DNA of 64,000 bases from Paraglaciecola hydrolytica (GTDB lineage Bacteria > Pseudomonadota > Gammaproteobacteria > Enterobacterales > Alteromonadaceae). The notes beneath the pieces were generated by a model. The model was given only the letters and a program-made list of their open reading frames with translations. It did no database searches and was not told the DNA's origin. The stretch is from NCBI RefSeq assembly GCF_001565895.1, contig NZ_LSNE01000006.1, positions 252,965 to 316,964 on the forward strand, read 5' to 3'. Below are positions 45,545-56,300 of this stretch, in pieces. The translations under genes were made by a program, and so were the position numbers. Position 1 is the stretch's first letter. Every line of letters starts with the position of its first letter.

Positions 45545-45682
45545 AAGAAAAAGTAACCTTATAGGTGAGTTATCTCAAATCAAACCGTACAAGCTGTATA
45601 GATATTACAAAGCAGATTTATGCTGGGATCGGCTAGCAACTTGCTGGTAAGCTAGCTTTAAATTGTAAAAAAAGAATGTCAA

Positions 45683-46177
45683 ATGAGCATAGAAATAGTC
45701 ATTGCAGATTATGCTAATGAGCAACATAAAACCGCTATACCCGCGTTACTGAATGCTTATGCGTCTGATCCTATGGGCGGCGGTAAACCATTAACTGAGC
45801 ATGTAAGACGTAATTTAGTGAATGAGCTGGCTAAAATACCCCATGCTTTTTCGGTCTTAGCTTTTGTTGATGGTGAACCTGCAGGCCTGACAAATTGTTT
45901 TGCAGCCTTTTCGACTTTTGCCTGTAAACCTTTGATTAATATTCACGATCTTATGGTGTTGCAAAACTATCGGGGCTTGGGGCTGAGTCAGCTGATGCTG
46001 GCTAAAGTAGAAGAAATCGCCCGAGCTAAGGACTGTTGCAAGGTTACCCTTGAAGTGCTGAGTAACAACGCCATCGCTAAATCTGCTTATCTTAAGTATG
46101 GTTTTTCCGGCTATGAGTTAGATCCTCAGGCTGGCAACGCTGTGTTTTGGCAAAAATCGTTAAACTCAACAAATTGA
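45683..46177 (+). CDS. GNAT family N-acetyltransferase
   Basis: 164 residues with GNAT fold: INIHDLMVLQNYRGLGLSQL carries the acetyl-CoA binding R/Q-x-x-G-x-G/A-like loop (about 95-110), followed by LEVLSNNAIAKSAYLKYGF. Substrate unknown. Stands alone, 30 bases before the RidA-like gene. Confidence 0.9.
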   Translation: MSIEIVIADYANEQHKTAIPALLNAYASDPMGGGKPLTEHVRRNLVNELAKIPHAFSVLAFVDGEPAGLTNCFAAFSTFACKPLINIHDLMVLQNYRGLGLSQLMLAKVEEIARAKDCCKVTLEVLSNNAIAKSAYLKYGFSGYELDPQAGNAVFWQKSLNSTN

Positions 46178-46207
46178 ATCCTACGTTTTAATTAAGCAGA
46201 GAAAATC

Positions 46208-46645
46208 ATGAATTACATCATTAAATTAGGCTGTGTACTGATTTTGGCTTTTAGCACATTAAATGTGTTGGCAGAGGGCGTGACTTTTTATCCTCACTCT
46301 AATCCTAACTTACCTTTTTCTACCGCGACTCAGGTGGGCAATATAGTGTATTTATCGGGCCAGATAGGTGACAAAGATGGCATGTTATCCAGCGATATGG
46401 CTACCCAGGCCCATCAAGTTATGCTTAATATTCAAGCCGCCACCAAGGCTACTGGTGTGACGATGGCAGATATTTTTAAGTGTACAGTTATGATTGATGA
46501 TATGGCGCAGTGGAAGGCTTTTAGCGATATCTATATCACTTACTTTGATAAAACCACATTGCCCGCACGCAGTGCTTTTGGCGCAGATGGACTGGCAATG
46601 AATGCCATGTTTGAAGTGGAGTGTATGGCGTATAAAGCGCAATAG
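46208..46645 (+). CDS. RidA family protein with signal peptide
   Basis: 145 residues. The RidA domain includes VYLSGQIGDKDG, TMADIFKCTVMIDDM and the conserved active-site Arg in LPARSAFGADGL with the following FEVECMAY. RidA deaminases hydrolyse reactive enamines/imines in the cytoplasm; here a signal peptide (about 1-22, ending VLAEG) predicts export, so the substrate would be periplasmic. It converges with the M19-like gene. Confidence 0.88.
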   Translation: MNYIIKLGCVLILAFSTLNVLAEGVTFYPHSNPNLPFSTATQVGNIVYLSGQIGDKDGMLSSDMATQAHQVMLNIQAATKATGVTMADIFKCTVMIDDMAQWKAFSDIYITYFDKTTLPARSAFGADGLAMNAMFEVECMAYKAQ

Positions 46646-46667
46646 TAAAATTAATAACGCTTAAGCT

Positions 46668-47834
46668 TTACCAAAGACGCTGGGTAAATGCATAAAAGTT
46701 TTTACCCAGAATGCCGTCAATTTGTCTGGTAGTGAGTTTGACCTTACTTAATAAGTCAACGAGTTTGGCAAACTGTTCAGGACCACGCAAATCTTCAATA
46801 AAGGGCAGGGTGTTTGGCCCTTCACCCTTAGCTGCTATGCCTGCAGCCACTCGTTCGGCGTTTTCTTTTTTAAGAGCCTGTTTGTATTTGTCCAAGTCGT
46901 CATAACTTGTCACGCCACCATCAGTGCCTATGCCCACATGTTCACTGCCACACACCTTGACCGCATGTACGATATGACGCACTACATCATCGGCTGTGGC
47001 ATTAGGCTTAGTGCTTAAAAAAGGCATAAAATAAATGCCGACAAAACCACCTTTTTCAGCAATTAAACGTAACTCTTGGTCGCTTTTATTACGGGGTAAA
47101 TCCACCAGAGCACGGCAACCGGTATGACTTATGGCAATGGGTTGCTCTGAGATGTTAATGGCATCTAAACATGTTTTTTCGCCACTGTGGGACAAATCGA
47201 TAATAACCTTGTGTTGGTTCATTTGTTTAACGATGTCTCTGCCAAAAGCGGTCAATCCTGAGTCTTGTGGTTCCATACAACCACTGCCGAGTTGATTTTG
47301 ACGATTATAAGTAAGCTGCATAATTCGTACGCCCAAATCGCTGAACAGTTTAACGCGCTCCACTTTGTCGCCCAACATGGCACAGTTTTGAAAACCGTAC
47401 ATGATGCCCACCTTGTTTTGCTGCTGGGCCAACAACAAGTCATTAGCGTTAAATACTTTAAGTAAATCTTGTGGATACTGGCGAATTATTCTGTCCCAAG
47501 TGGCTATCTCGCTAACACTGTGTTCAAAGGGCTCATATGGCCCTGCCACATAACCTAAGGTTAAATTAATGGCGGTGAGTCCAGACTTTCTGGCATCGTC
47601 AAATGCCCGTTGGTCAAGCTTAATGCTAGCTGGAGTATGAGGGATATCGGCTAAATTAGGATTTTCAATGCCACCCAAGGTATTGATAATCATGGGTTTA
47701 CTTAATTTTTTCTGAGTTGAGTTGGATGTAGCTTGCGCAGATTTAGCTAACAGCGCACTGGCTCCCAGTGCTGCTGCACCCCCCAAGCACTGACGACGGC
47801 TAATATTGATGCCCATTAGCGGTTTATTGTTCAT
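46668..47834 (-). CDS. M19 membrane-dipeptidase-like protein, Tat-exported
   Basis: 388 residues. SRRQCLGG and a hydrophobic stretch give a Tat signal (to about residue 36). The fold is M19: IDLSHSG, ISHTGC and GIGTDGG hold the later ligands. The first HxD motif of the binuclear site is missing (the place reads INTLGG), and the bridging Glu is Gln in YGFQNC. So the canonical two-zinc site is incomplete. It overlaps the end of the amidohydrolase gene by 11 bases. Substrate unknown; peptide hydrolysis cannot be assumed. Confidence 0.85.
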   Translation of the reverse strand: MNNKPLMGINISRRQCLGGAAALGASALLAKSAQATSNSTQKKLSKPMIINTLGGIENPNLADIPHTPASIKLDQRAFDDARKSGLTAINLTLGYVAGPYEPFEHSVSEIATWDRIIRQYPQDLLKVFNANDLLLAQQQNKVGIMYGFQNCAMLGDKVERVKLFSDLGVRIMQLTYNRQNQLGSGCMEPQDSGLTAFGRDIVKQMNQHKVIIDLSHSGEKTCLDAINISEQPIAISHTGCRALVDLPRNKSDQELRLIAEKGGFVGIYFMPFLSTKPNATADDVVRHIVHAVKVCGSEHVGIGTDGGVTSYDDLDKYKQALKKENAERVAAGIAAKGEGPNTLPFIEDLRGPEQFAKLVDLLSKVKLTTRQIDGILGKNFYAFTQRLW

Positions 47835-49251
47835 CGGGCATTTCCAGCTCAGTAATGTTTGGCATGTCCTGGGGTTTAAGCATAAAGCCGCGTTTTACCG
47901 TCATATACTGATCTCTGAGCTTGCTGATATCTGCGCTGGGATCGGCATTTAAAATCAACATATTGGCCAGTTTACCTGCAGTTATACTACCAATGTTGTC
48001 TTGCTGTTTAAGTATATAAGCGCCGTTTAGGGTGGCTGCTTGAATGACAGCTAAAGGCGACAACTTAGTATGTTTAGCCAACAGTTCCAATTCATCAAAC
48101 AGGGCAGGGAAAGCCGAGCTACGTGGCATGATATGGTCGGTGCCTGTGGCTATCTTCACGCCTTTATTGATGGCTTGTTGGGTGAGTGTTGCCGCAAGTG
48201 ACAAGGAGCAATGGGGTTTGGGGCTCATCTGTGGATTAGCGGCGAGACGCTGATCATATTGTTGATAAACGGTGAGGGTGGCATCCAAATAAATGTTTTG
48301 TTGTTGCATCGAAGCAAACAACGTTTCCATTAAATGATTATCGCCAGTTTGTAGTAGGGCAGCGTTGACCGGAAAACGGTTTTTGTAAGTTAAAGGTTTG
48401 GGATCAGAAGCCTGATAAGCCAAATAACAAGTATGAGAAATTACATCGACACCCGCTGCCACCACATCTTTAGGTTCAGTCGGAAATACCATGCCATGAG
48501 CCCAAATTGCCATGCCTTGTTGATGTGCCGCTTGGGTAATTTTGCTGAGAAGTTCTGGTTTTAAGTTATCGTAGAGTTTAATCGCCATGGCACCACTGCC
48601 CTTGGCTTTGGCGATGGCAATAGTTAAATCTGTTTCATCGCTAATGGCCTGCATCCAAGGGCCAGTACCGGGTTTGATGCCGCCGTTGGCGGCGATAGTA
48701 CGAGGATCATTAAAAAAGTCCGGGCCGGCAAATAAAGCGGCTGAATAAATATCTGGAGCGGCTATCTCGCCTGCGATGGATGCTCTGGCATATTCGGTAA
48801 TAGGGCGTAAATCATCGGCCATAATACGAATGCCTGTAATGCCGTGATAGGCCTGTCGGCGCATTGTCGCTTTGGCAAACAAGTCATTAGGCGGTGTGGC
48901 TAAGTGCACGTGGCTATCTATTAATCCGGGCAGCAGATATTTGTCACTGAGGTTGATCACTTGCGCCGATTTTAATTCATTGGCAGAGATTTGATTGGCA
49001 GGTTTTAGAGCTTGAATTTTATCGCCAGTCACAATAACCGACATTTTTGCTGTAAAGGCTTGGCCATTTTCATCGAGGACGTTGGCATTATGATAAATGA
49101 CGATGTTGTCATCAGCTTTAACCGCAAAAGGGGTGACATTGCCTTCTTGGGCTGTTAGCGAAGTACTGGCTAAGCTACAACAAAACAAAAAAAGCCAATT
49201 GCGGCAAATTAACTTGGCGGCTGAATGACAGGCTCTAGGTTTTGTTGGCAT
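47824..49251 (-). CDS. Exported amidohydrolase family protein
   Basis: 475 residues from the ATG of MPTKPRACHS, with AGGAAAC upstream; a longer frame to 49380 lacks support. Signal peptide ends near SLTAQ. The metal-dependent hydrolase pattern is present: GLIDSHVHL (HxH), AIKLYDNL with a possible bridging Lys, WAHGM, DVISHTC, and TGTDHIMP. Similar exported enzymes act on imidazolones, prolyl peptides or related amides; exact reaction open. It overlaps the M19-like gene, so the two probably act on one substrate class. Confidence 0.88.
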   Translation of the reverse strand: MPTKPRACHSAAKLICRNWLFLFCCSLASTSLTAQEGNVTPFAVKADDNIVIYHNANVLDENGQAFTAKMSVIVTGDKIQALKPANQISANELKSAQVINLSDKYLLPGLIDSHVHLATPPNDLFAKATMRRQAYHGITGIRIMADDLRPITEYARASIAGEIAAPDIYSAALFAGPDFFNDPRTIAANGGIKPGTGPWMQAISDETDLTIAIAKAKGSGAMAIKLYDNLKPELLSKITQAAHQQGMAIWAHGMVFPTEPKDVVAAGVDVISHTCYLAYQASDPKPLTYKNRFPVNAALLQTGDNHLMETLFASMQQQNIYLDATLTVYQQYDQRLAANPQMSPKPHCSLSLAATLTQQAINKGVKIATGTDHIMPRSSAFPALFDELELLAKHTKLSPLAVIQAATLNGAYILKQQDNIGSITAGKLANMLILNADPSADISKLRDQYMTVKRGFMLKPQDMPNITELEMPDEQ

Positions 49252-49503
49252 GTTATTGTTTCCTATTATTTTTTGACATGATAAACACCCACTATTTTCT
49301 AACAGGTTTTGCCACAGAGTTACAATAAAATCGCTAATATATCGCGGTGTAAAAACAAAAATTTCTGGGCAAAAAAACATTTTAGCTAAATGAACGACAT
49401 TATTAATGTCGGGCAGGGAATTTAAAACACGCAGGTGTTAACTTAGGAAATTGCCCAAGAGCAAAGGGCTTGTATCGATGAGTCAATTCGCTGAATTTGA
49501 CAC

Positions 49504-49830
49504 TCATTTTTTATTCGGTTCTGGCCACACAAATTCATTTGTCGCTGGACTATCGTTGTTTGGAGCCTCTTGAGTTGTGGGACGTTTAGTTGTCGTTGGG
49601 GCATTGGGCTGTTTAGCAATTTTAGCTAAATAAAGTTGCTCAACTTGTTCGCGTGCCCATGGGGTTTTACGTAAAAACGTTAAACTGGATTTGACGGAGG
49701 GATCACTACTAAAACAATTGATTTTGACTGCCTTGGCCATCTTTTCCCAACCGAGCTTTTCAACTAAGTCTTCGAGTATTTTCTGTAATGTGACTGCATG
49801 CAGGGGATTGTTGTTTTGTGTTGTACTCAT
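49504..49830 (-). CDS. VF530 (DUF2132) family DNA-binding-like protein
   Basis: 108 residues from the ATG of [10 protein letters not shown], preceded by AGGG; an in-frame upstream start is rejected. The core [20 protein letters not shown] and [13 protein letters not shown] is the VF530/DUF2132 pattern, a small helical domain of proposed DNA binding. The last 30 residues are a Thr/Pro-rich tail. Lies downstream of sodB but behind its terminator. Confidence 0.88.
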   Translation of the reverse strand: MSTTQNNNPLHAVTLQKILEDLVEKLGWEKMAKAVKINCFSSDPSVKSSLTFLRKTPWAREQVEQLYLAKIAKQPNAPTTTKRPTTQEAPNNDSPATNEFVWPEPNKK

Positions 49831-49921
49831 ATTGCTGCCCTGAATTGAAATGGTGTTTGGCATTATAGCGTTTTTTGCCCAGCTAATTGCTAAAACATTT
49901 TAGTGTTTTAAACATAACAGA

Positions 49922-49950
49922 CATAAAAAAGCCCTGATTAACAGGGCTTT
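49922..49950 (-). terminator. Terminator of sodB
   Basis: Perfect 9-bp stem AAAGCCCTG / CAGGGCTTT with a 5-base loop; on the minus strand it is followed by six T residues, just after the sodB stop. Confidence 0.92.
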
Positions 49951-49968
49951 AGTTTATTGTACTAGATA

Positions 49969-50550
49969 TTAAGCAAAGTTAGCTGAGGCAAATTCCCAGT
50001 TAACTAGTGCCCAAAAACCTTCAAGGTACTTAGGACGCATATTACGGTAATCAATGTAATAAGCATGTTCCCATAAATCTACTGTCAATAAAGGTGTTAC
50101 ACCTTTTTCAGTTAAAGGTGTGCCAGCGTTGCTAGTATTAACGATATCTAAAGAACCAGTAGCCGTTTTCACTAACCACGTCCAGCTAGAACCAAAGTTG
50201 TTAACCGCTTTATCGTTTAATGCTGCTTTGAAGTCTGCAAATGAGCCCCATTTAGCATTGATTGCTGCAGCTAGTGCACCAGTGGGTTCGCCACCGCCGT
50301 TTGGACTTAAGCAGTTCCAGTAAAACGTGTGGTTCCAAATTTGTGCTGCGTTATTAAATACGCCACCTTCAGAGGTTTTCACAATCTCTTCAAGGCTTTT
50401 GCTGGCCATATCTGTGCCTTCGACTAAGCCATTTAACTTGGCAACGTAGGTAGCATGATGTTTACCGTAGTGATATTCCAAGGTTTCAGCAGAGATGTGT
50501 GGTTCTAGTGCGTTTTTTTCATAAGGCAGCGCAGGTAGTTCAAAAGCCAT
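49969..50550 (-). CDS. sodB: Iron superoxide dismutase SodB
   Basis: 193 residues, the size of Fe-SOD. Metal ligands are visible: His in [11 protein letters not shown], His in [10 protein letters not shown], and Asp/His in [25 protein letters not shown] and the Gln-bearing AAQ pattern are the Fe/cambialistic type. Cytoplasmic enzyme that dismutates superoxide. Divergent from grxD across 335 bases. Confidence 0.96.
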   Translation of the reverse strand: MAFELPALPYEKNALEPHISAETLEYHYGKHHATYVAKLNGLVEGTDMASKSLEEIVKTSEGGVFNNAAQIWNHTFYWNCLSPNGGGEPTGALAAAINAKWGSFADFKAALNDKAVNNFGSSWTWLVKTATGSLDIVNTSNAGTPLTEKGVTPLLTVDLWEHAYYIDYRNMRPKYLEGFWALVNWEFASANFA

Positions 50551-50885
50551 GTTAATTCTCCATTTGGGTGTTGAGTAATGCGTAAAATCGTTTAACGCTA
50601 AATGCTAGACTTTTATTGCTAAGAGTAAAAGTACCAGCTGCTTATTAGTTATAAAAAAGTAATTAAAGCTTAAATCGAGCAATCTGTCTTATATGGCGAC
50701 AGTGACAAATTATTCAAGACCGCTAAGACTACAAAATTGCAAGATTTGTCATACTAACTTGATGATGCCCTCCAACAACTTGTTTATTTTAGCTGATATA
50801 AATCTAAGCAGATGATTTCCAACCTTACTTGAAAAACGCTAAACTAGTACCCATTACTCCCGCATCCCATTATTGAGGCGAACTT
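50551..50885. other. Intergenic region between sodB and grxD
   Basis: AT-rich divergent promoter region. No clear -35/-10 pair or Fur-like palindrome could be assigned by eye. TTGAGGCGAACTT before grxD holds its ribosome site. Confidence 0.5.
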
Positions 50886-51224
50886 ATGGAAACTATTGAA
50901 AAAATCCAACAGCAAATTAAAGAAAACCCTATTTTATTGTATATGAAAGGCTCGCCTAAATTTCCTAGCTGCGGATTTTCAGCTCAGGCATCTCAAGCAC
51001 TCATGTCTTGTGGTGAGCAATTTGCTTATGTTGATATCCTGCAAAACCCAGATATTCGTGCTGAATTACCTAAGTATGCAAATTGGCCAACCTTTCCACA
51101 GTTGTGGGTCGATGGTGAGTTAATTGGTGGTTGCGACATCATTTTAGAAATGGTGCAACAAGGTGAATTACAAGGCATAGTTAAAGAAACCGCAGAAAAA
51201 TACGCAGCGCAAAACGCTGAATAG
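50886..51224 (+). CDS. grxD: Monothiol glutaredoxin GrxD
   Basis: 112 residues, CGFS type: KGSPKFPSCGFSAQ with C29, then NWPTFPQLWVDGELIGGCDI, the glutathione-binding part. GrxD carries a [2Fe-2S] cluster with BolA-type partners and serves iron-sulfur cluster delivery. Placed next to sodB, though on the other strand. Followed by a bidirectional terminator. Confidence 0.96.
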   Translation: METIEKIQQQIKENPILLYMKGSPKFPSCGFSAQASQALMSCGEQFAYVDILQNPDIRAELPKYANWPTFPQLWVDGELIGGCDIILEMVQQGELQGIVKETAEKYAAQNAE

Positions 51225-51247
51225 TTGTTTTGCTTAATCCCAAAATA

Positions 51248-51278
51248 AAAAAATAGAGCGATTACGCTCTATTTTTTT
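51248..51278. terminator. Bidirectional terminator after grxD
   Basis: Perfect 13-bp stem AAAAAATAGAGCG / CGCTCTATTTTTT with a 4-base loop; T-runs on both sides serve grxD and the convergent coiled-coil gene. Confidence 0.93.
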
Positions 51279-51307
51279 AACTGATGATTAGCTATTGGGG
51301 TAGACAA

Positions 51308-52072
51308 TTAAGGCGTTGCTGGTACTGGGGTTGTTACCTTGCTTTGTGCCACACTCTTTTCTAAGGCTTTTAACTTGCTGTCTAAATCATCAACTTTGTT
51401 AGTCAGATTATTGTTACCCAACGCACTAGAAATTAATTTTTCCCGTAAGCTAGCCAGCTGTTGTTCGGTGTTTTGACTATTTTGTTTAATTTGATCCAGT
51501 GATTCTTGCAGTAGTTGAAAGCTCGTGGCGTAGTCGTTTAGCTGGCTGCTTGTATTGCTCAAAGCAGATTCTTGGCTGCTTAGTTTAGTGCTTAAGGTTT
51601 TAATACTATTTTCACTTGAGGATTTGAGTCCATTGACGGCTTTAGTGATGTCGGCAATATCGGATTGATTACGGCGCCAAGCAGAGGCCCATAATTTATC
51701 CATCTGCTCCCACAATTCTTCGGTTTTTTTACTTAGTTCAGTTACCTTAACTCCTAGGGCAACCGTTGACTGATCCATCTCTTCACCAGTAGCTGACAGG
51801 CGTTGTTCTAAATCACTAATGCGTTGTTGTGATGCCAACAGCAATTTATGCTGCGACATCGACCAATACGTCGCACCCGCCCCCAGTAAGGCCAATAGCA
51901 AAATAAACATAAACCACGATGGAGAACGTGATGAACTTTGTGGTGTATCGTCTTGGGCCTTGATTTTACTGGAGCTTGACTTAGTGGCCTGGGCCCGATT
52001 TCTTTGAAAAGACTCTAGATCATCTTTTTCTAAAGTGATTTTGGGCATGTCATCATTAGGTTGTATAGCCAT
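51308..52072 (-). CDS. Single-pass membrane protein with coiled coil
   Basis: 254 residues. A Ser/Lys-rich cytoplasmic head (about 1-50), one helix (about 52-70), and a long coiled coil (about 80-240) with frequent Leu heptads, e.g. ISDLEQRLSATGEEMDQ and LDSKLKALEKSV. No enzymatic motif. Similar unnamed proteins occur in Alteromonadales; a role in envelope or division is possible but not shown. Confidence 0.75.
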   Translation of the reverse strand: MAIQPNDDMPKITLEKDDLESFQRNRAQATKSSSSKIKAQDDTPQSSSRSPSWFMFILLLALLGAGATYWSMSQHKLLLASQQRISDLEQRLSATGEEMDQSTVALGVKVTELSKKTEELWEQMDKLWASAWRRNQSDIADITKAVNGLKSSSENSIKTLSTKLSSQESALSNTSSQLNDYATSFQLLQESLDQIKQNSQNTEQQLASLREKLISSALGNNNLTNKVDDLDSKLKALEKSVAQSKVTTPVPATP

Positions 52073-52383
52073 GAATTTATTGATTTTCCTGTAATTACGG
52101 GCTTATGTCTGGAGCAACAAGGCGGTATTGAGTTTATTATGTTATACGATACCAAACAAAAGCTTAAATGTTATCTTGGAAATAAACGAACTCGTAGCGC
52201 TAAAGAGGGGAAATATCCAGGTGGATGAGTGCTAAATATCTGCAGAGTAAGGCAATTATCATCTTTTTATTTCCTGAACATGGTTAGTAATTTAGTGATT
52301 ACGTTGGATTTTCCCGTGGATGATGCAACAATTAAGTCTATGTCTTTGTCTATCATATATTAGTAATTAACAGGATTTATTTA
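52073..52383. other. Intergenic region between divergent genes
   Basis: AT-rich, presumably with promoters for the coiled-coil gene and the REC-GGDEF gene. No named site seen. Confidence 0.5.
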
Positions 52384-53313
52384 ATGGATCACCTAAAGGC
52401 AAAATATGCCCGCTCATTATCTGAGGCTCGAATACTGATAGTGGATGATGAGCCAATAAATTGTGAAATTATGTCCCATGTACTGGGCGACTTATATAAG
52501 GTATCCAGTGTTAATTCGGGCGAAGCAGCGATTGAAGCATGCTTTACTCTTAGTCCTGACTTGATCCTGATGGACGTGATGATGGGGGGCATGAGTGGCA
52601 TTCAAACTTGTCGCTTGATCAAAGATACCGAAGCCATTTCCCATATTCCCGTCATTTTTATTACTGCCGTACAACACGAGCATGAACAAAGTGAATGTTG
52701 GGATGCGGGTGGTGTGGATTTTGTGGCTAAACCAGTTAATGGTATAGAATTATGTAATAGAGTACGAGCCCACTTAACCCATAAATTTCAAACCGATTTG
52801 TTATTAAAACTCACCTATGTGGATAAATTAACAGGGGTCTATAACCGCCACTTTTTAGACGATATTATTCCCAAGCTCGAAAAACAAGCGCTACGTAGTC
52901 ATACACCCGTTAGTATCCTAATGGTCGATATTGATTGGTTTAAACTTTATAACGACCACTTTGGCCATGTACAGGGTGATGTTTGTTTACGTGAGGTTGC
53001 CAATGCTATTTCTCAAGCACTGCACCGCTCAACTGATCAGTTAGCACGTTTTGGAGGAGAAGAATTCATTGCTTTACTGGCTGATACCGACCTTAAGGGA
53101 GCAATGCATGTTGCCAAAGCAATTATTGCCAAAATTGGCGACTGTAAAATTATCCATCCTAAGTCATCCTTTGGCCGTGTGACGGTGAGTATCGGCGTAG
53201 CTACATATACGACGAGTGATTCAATGACCTTAGACGACACGATTAAGTTAGCCGATAAACAGTTGTATTTAGCTAAAACACAAGGTCGAAATCAAGTCTG
53301 TGGTGTAAGTTAA
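52384..53313 (+). CDS. Response regulator diguanylate cyclase (REC-GGDEF)
   Basis: 309 residues. Receiver (about 15-140) with D64 in LMDVMMGG; GGDEF domain (about 145-305) with active-site GGEEF at 224-228. The inhibitory I-site RSTD (215-218) sits five residues before it, so product inhibition by c-di-GMP is expected. The large hybrid kinase starts two bases after the stop and probably phosphorylates this receiver. Makes c-di-GMP from GTP. Confidence 0.95.
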   Translation: MDHLKAKYARSLSEARILIVDDEPINCEIMSHVLGDLYKVSSVNSGEAAIEACFTLSPDLILMDVMMGGMSGIQTCRLIKDTEAISHIPVIFITAVQHEHEQSECWDAGGVDFVAKPVNGIELCNRVRAHLTHKFQTDLLLKLTYVDKLTGVYNRHFLDDIIPKLEKQALRSHTPVSILMVDIDWFKLYNDHFGHVQGDVCLREVANAISQALHRSTDQLARFGGEEFIALLADTDLKGAMHVAKAIIAKIGDCKIIHPKSSFGRVTVSIGVATYTTSDSMTLDDTIKLADKQLYLAKTQGRNQVCGVS

Positions 53314-53315
53314 AA

Positions 53316-56300
53316 ATGCTCTCCCTAGGCTTCAAACTGTCGGTTAAACAATATAGTTCAGGTTTCATCCTGAATTTTATGACAACAAGCCTAGTGATTT
53401 TATTGTTAGTGATATTCACTATGGCCACCGTGTTAGACAGTAAAATAGTGAGCCGCGCAGATGATGAAATAACAGATGACCTAAATAATGCCCTTAAAGT
53501 ATCCGAGAACGTATTAACCGAAACTCTAACCAGACACCGTAAAACCCTATTGTTTTTATATGAAACACCCCCGGTAATCGGCTTAGTTCGCGCTGCAGAA
53601 AATCACGGCCATGATCCAGTTGACAATACCAGCACAGCACAATGGAAAAGTCGTCTAGCGACTATATTTACCGCCTACATTAAAAATAATACTGACGTTG
53701 ACCAGTTACGAGTCATTAGTTTTGAAGGACAAGGTAAAGAACTGGTTAGAGTTAATCGTGACGCGGGACAAATAAGCTCGGTTGCAGAACCTGACATGCA
53801 AATAAAGGCCAATGAATTTTATTATTCGGCTACCCGTGGTTTAGCCCTCGGACAATTTTATATTTCGCAAATTCAGCTTAACCGCGAACATGGAAAGTTA
53901 GAGTTACCCTATCGACCTACCATTCGTATATCAACACCCATTTTCTATTCAGATGGGCAGCCATTTGGTTTTTTAATTATCAATGTTGATGCCAGTAGCC
54001 TTATTAATGAGTTGCTCGAAAATACCCCAGCACCTTATTTTCCGATATTAACCACCCAAGATGGTTATTTTATCCAGCATCCCAATAAAAAATATTTATT
54101 TAGTCAGGATTTAGCCAGTGGTTATCGCTGGCAAACGAGTTATAAACAGCAGCCAAGTGACGCTTTTAGCCGTTTAACTAAGGTTATATCGTTAGAGCAG
54201 GGGAGTGGTTTTTATTTTGCACAGGCCAATATTCCACTTTCTGGTGGGGCAAAACAAACCCACATGAACCTTATCATTGGTGCCCCTGAAAGTGTTATCG
54301 CTGCCTTGATGTTAGAAAAACGTCTGTTTGCCTATTCGTTTGCCATCATTATTTTATTGATATTGTTTGTGGTGATTTTTGGTTATCAACGTCATATCAA
54401 TCGTGTGGCAGAATTATCTGCGACTCGCGCTCGTTTTGCCGCCATTGTGGACAGTTCTAAAGATGCCATCGTCTCTATGACTCATTCTGGGGTTGTCACC
54501 AGTTGGAATGACGCTGCAATGATCATCTTCGGCCTTGCTGAGTCACAAGCTTTGGGCCAACAATTTGACGAGCTTGCTTTGTTGCAAGGCACAAAAATGG
54601 CGCCAAATATCAAACGATTATTATCCTCAGGTGAAATAGAGGCGATAGAAACCTCTTGCCTAAATAAGCTGCAAGATGTGGTTCATTTATCCATAAACTT
54701 GTCAAAAATTGTGAGCAAGGACGCCAGTCATAATGGTGTGGTGGCTCTCATCAGAGATGTTAGTCTGCAAAAAGAAGCAGAAGAAAAAATTCAACAATCC
54801 AACCATATGCTCGAAATTAAAGTGCAAGAAAGAACGGCCGAGCTTGAAATTGCCAGTCAAAAAGCACTTAAAGTCAGTAGCATTAAAAGTGATTTTATTT
54901 CTACCGTAAGTCATGAAATGCGCACACCTTTAAATGGGATTATTGGTAGTTTGAATTTACTCAAGCGTTTATCCAGAACTACTGAGCAACAAAAGTTAAT
55001 GGATCTGATGGATTCAAGCACCAATATTTTGGCGCGTTTGATCAATGACATTCTGGATCTATCCAAAATTGAAGCGGGTAAACTCGAGTTTGATAACCAG
55101 CCATTTAACCCTATGGGGGTGTTGGAAAACTGCGCCCTTACCATGGCGGTAAAAGCACAAGATAAAAAGCTGGAGTTTATTTTAGATGCCAGTGGTGTAG
55201 TACACACACAAGTGGTGGGCGACGAGGACAGACTCAAACAAATTTTAAATAACTTGTTAAGTAATGCCATTAAGTTTACGCAACAAGGACATGTTGCAGT
55301 AGTGGCCTTTAGCGCTGAGCGTGATAACAAGGTTATTTTAGATATCGCGGTCAGTGACACGGGGAGGGGCATTGCAGAGGAAAATAAAGATAAATTATTT
55401 GAAGCCTTTTCTCAAGAAGACAGCACTATCTCCACTGATTTTGGTGGCACGGGGCTGGGTTTATCCATCTGTAAACGTTTGACTAACATGATGGATGGCG
55501 ATATCAGTTTCACTTCAACCAAAGGCAAGGGCAGTTGTTTCCGCTTTCAGGTAGCCTTCCCGCTTGAGCAATGTAAGTCATTCAAGCCCTTAGCAATCTT
55601 GACTAACCAGCAACTTGCCTTATGGGTAGACAATACAGTATTGCAATACGCTGTAGCCAATATGTTTGTGCACTTAGGCGCAAGTTTGTTTGATGTTACC
55701 TCTGATACACCACCTGAGCACGGACCTAATCGGCCAGATCTTATTAAACTGTTAGTGATAGATCAGGCAAACAAGGAGTTTTCCCAACAACTACGCCTTG
55801 CTCAAACTTGGCTTGATACTCAGTTGCTGGATACTCTAGTGATCTTACAATCTCCCTTTATGGAATGGGATGTAAGTCGCAATGAAAAAATCCTTGTACT
55901 GACAAAACCCTTAACCATCAACGAACTGATTTATCGATTTGATCCTAGTGCTTCGGTTTATAGCGTAAATGACGTGGACCAAGTGAATGGTAATTTGGTG
56001 GCCAATTCAACATTGTATAATCCACAACTTTATGTGTTATTAGTAGATGATAATGATATTAATTTGGAAGTTGCCTCCGGCTATTTATCCTTAATTAGCC
56101 CCAATATACTTAGGGCAAAAAATGGACGTATTGCACTAGACATACTCAACAAAACGCGGGTAAATGGTCAACATATACATAGTGTCTTTATGGATTGTAA
56201 TATGCCTGAAATGGATGGTTATCAATGTGCTCAGGCGATCAGAAGGGGCGAAGCGGGGGCAGCATATAAAACGGTGCCCATTATCGCGATGACGGCCAAT

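Noticed and set aside
49252-49380. 43-codon N-terminal extension of the amidohydrolase
   Set aside because: No ribosome site; the ATG at 49251 follows AGGAAAC and starts a signal peptide.
45481-49474. The 13-base sequence CAAAGGGCTTGTA occurs in two intergenic regions
   Set aside because: Matches of this length are expected by chance at this window size and the flanks are not alike.
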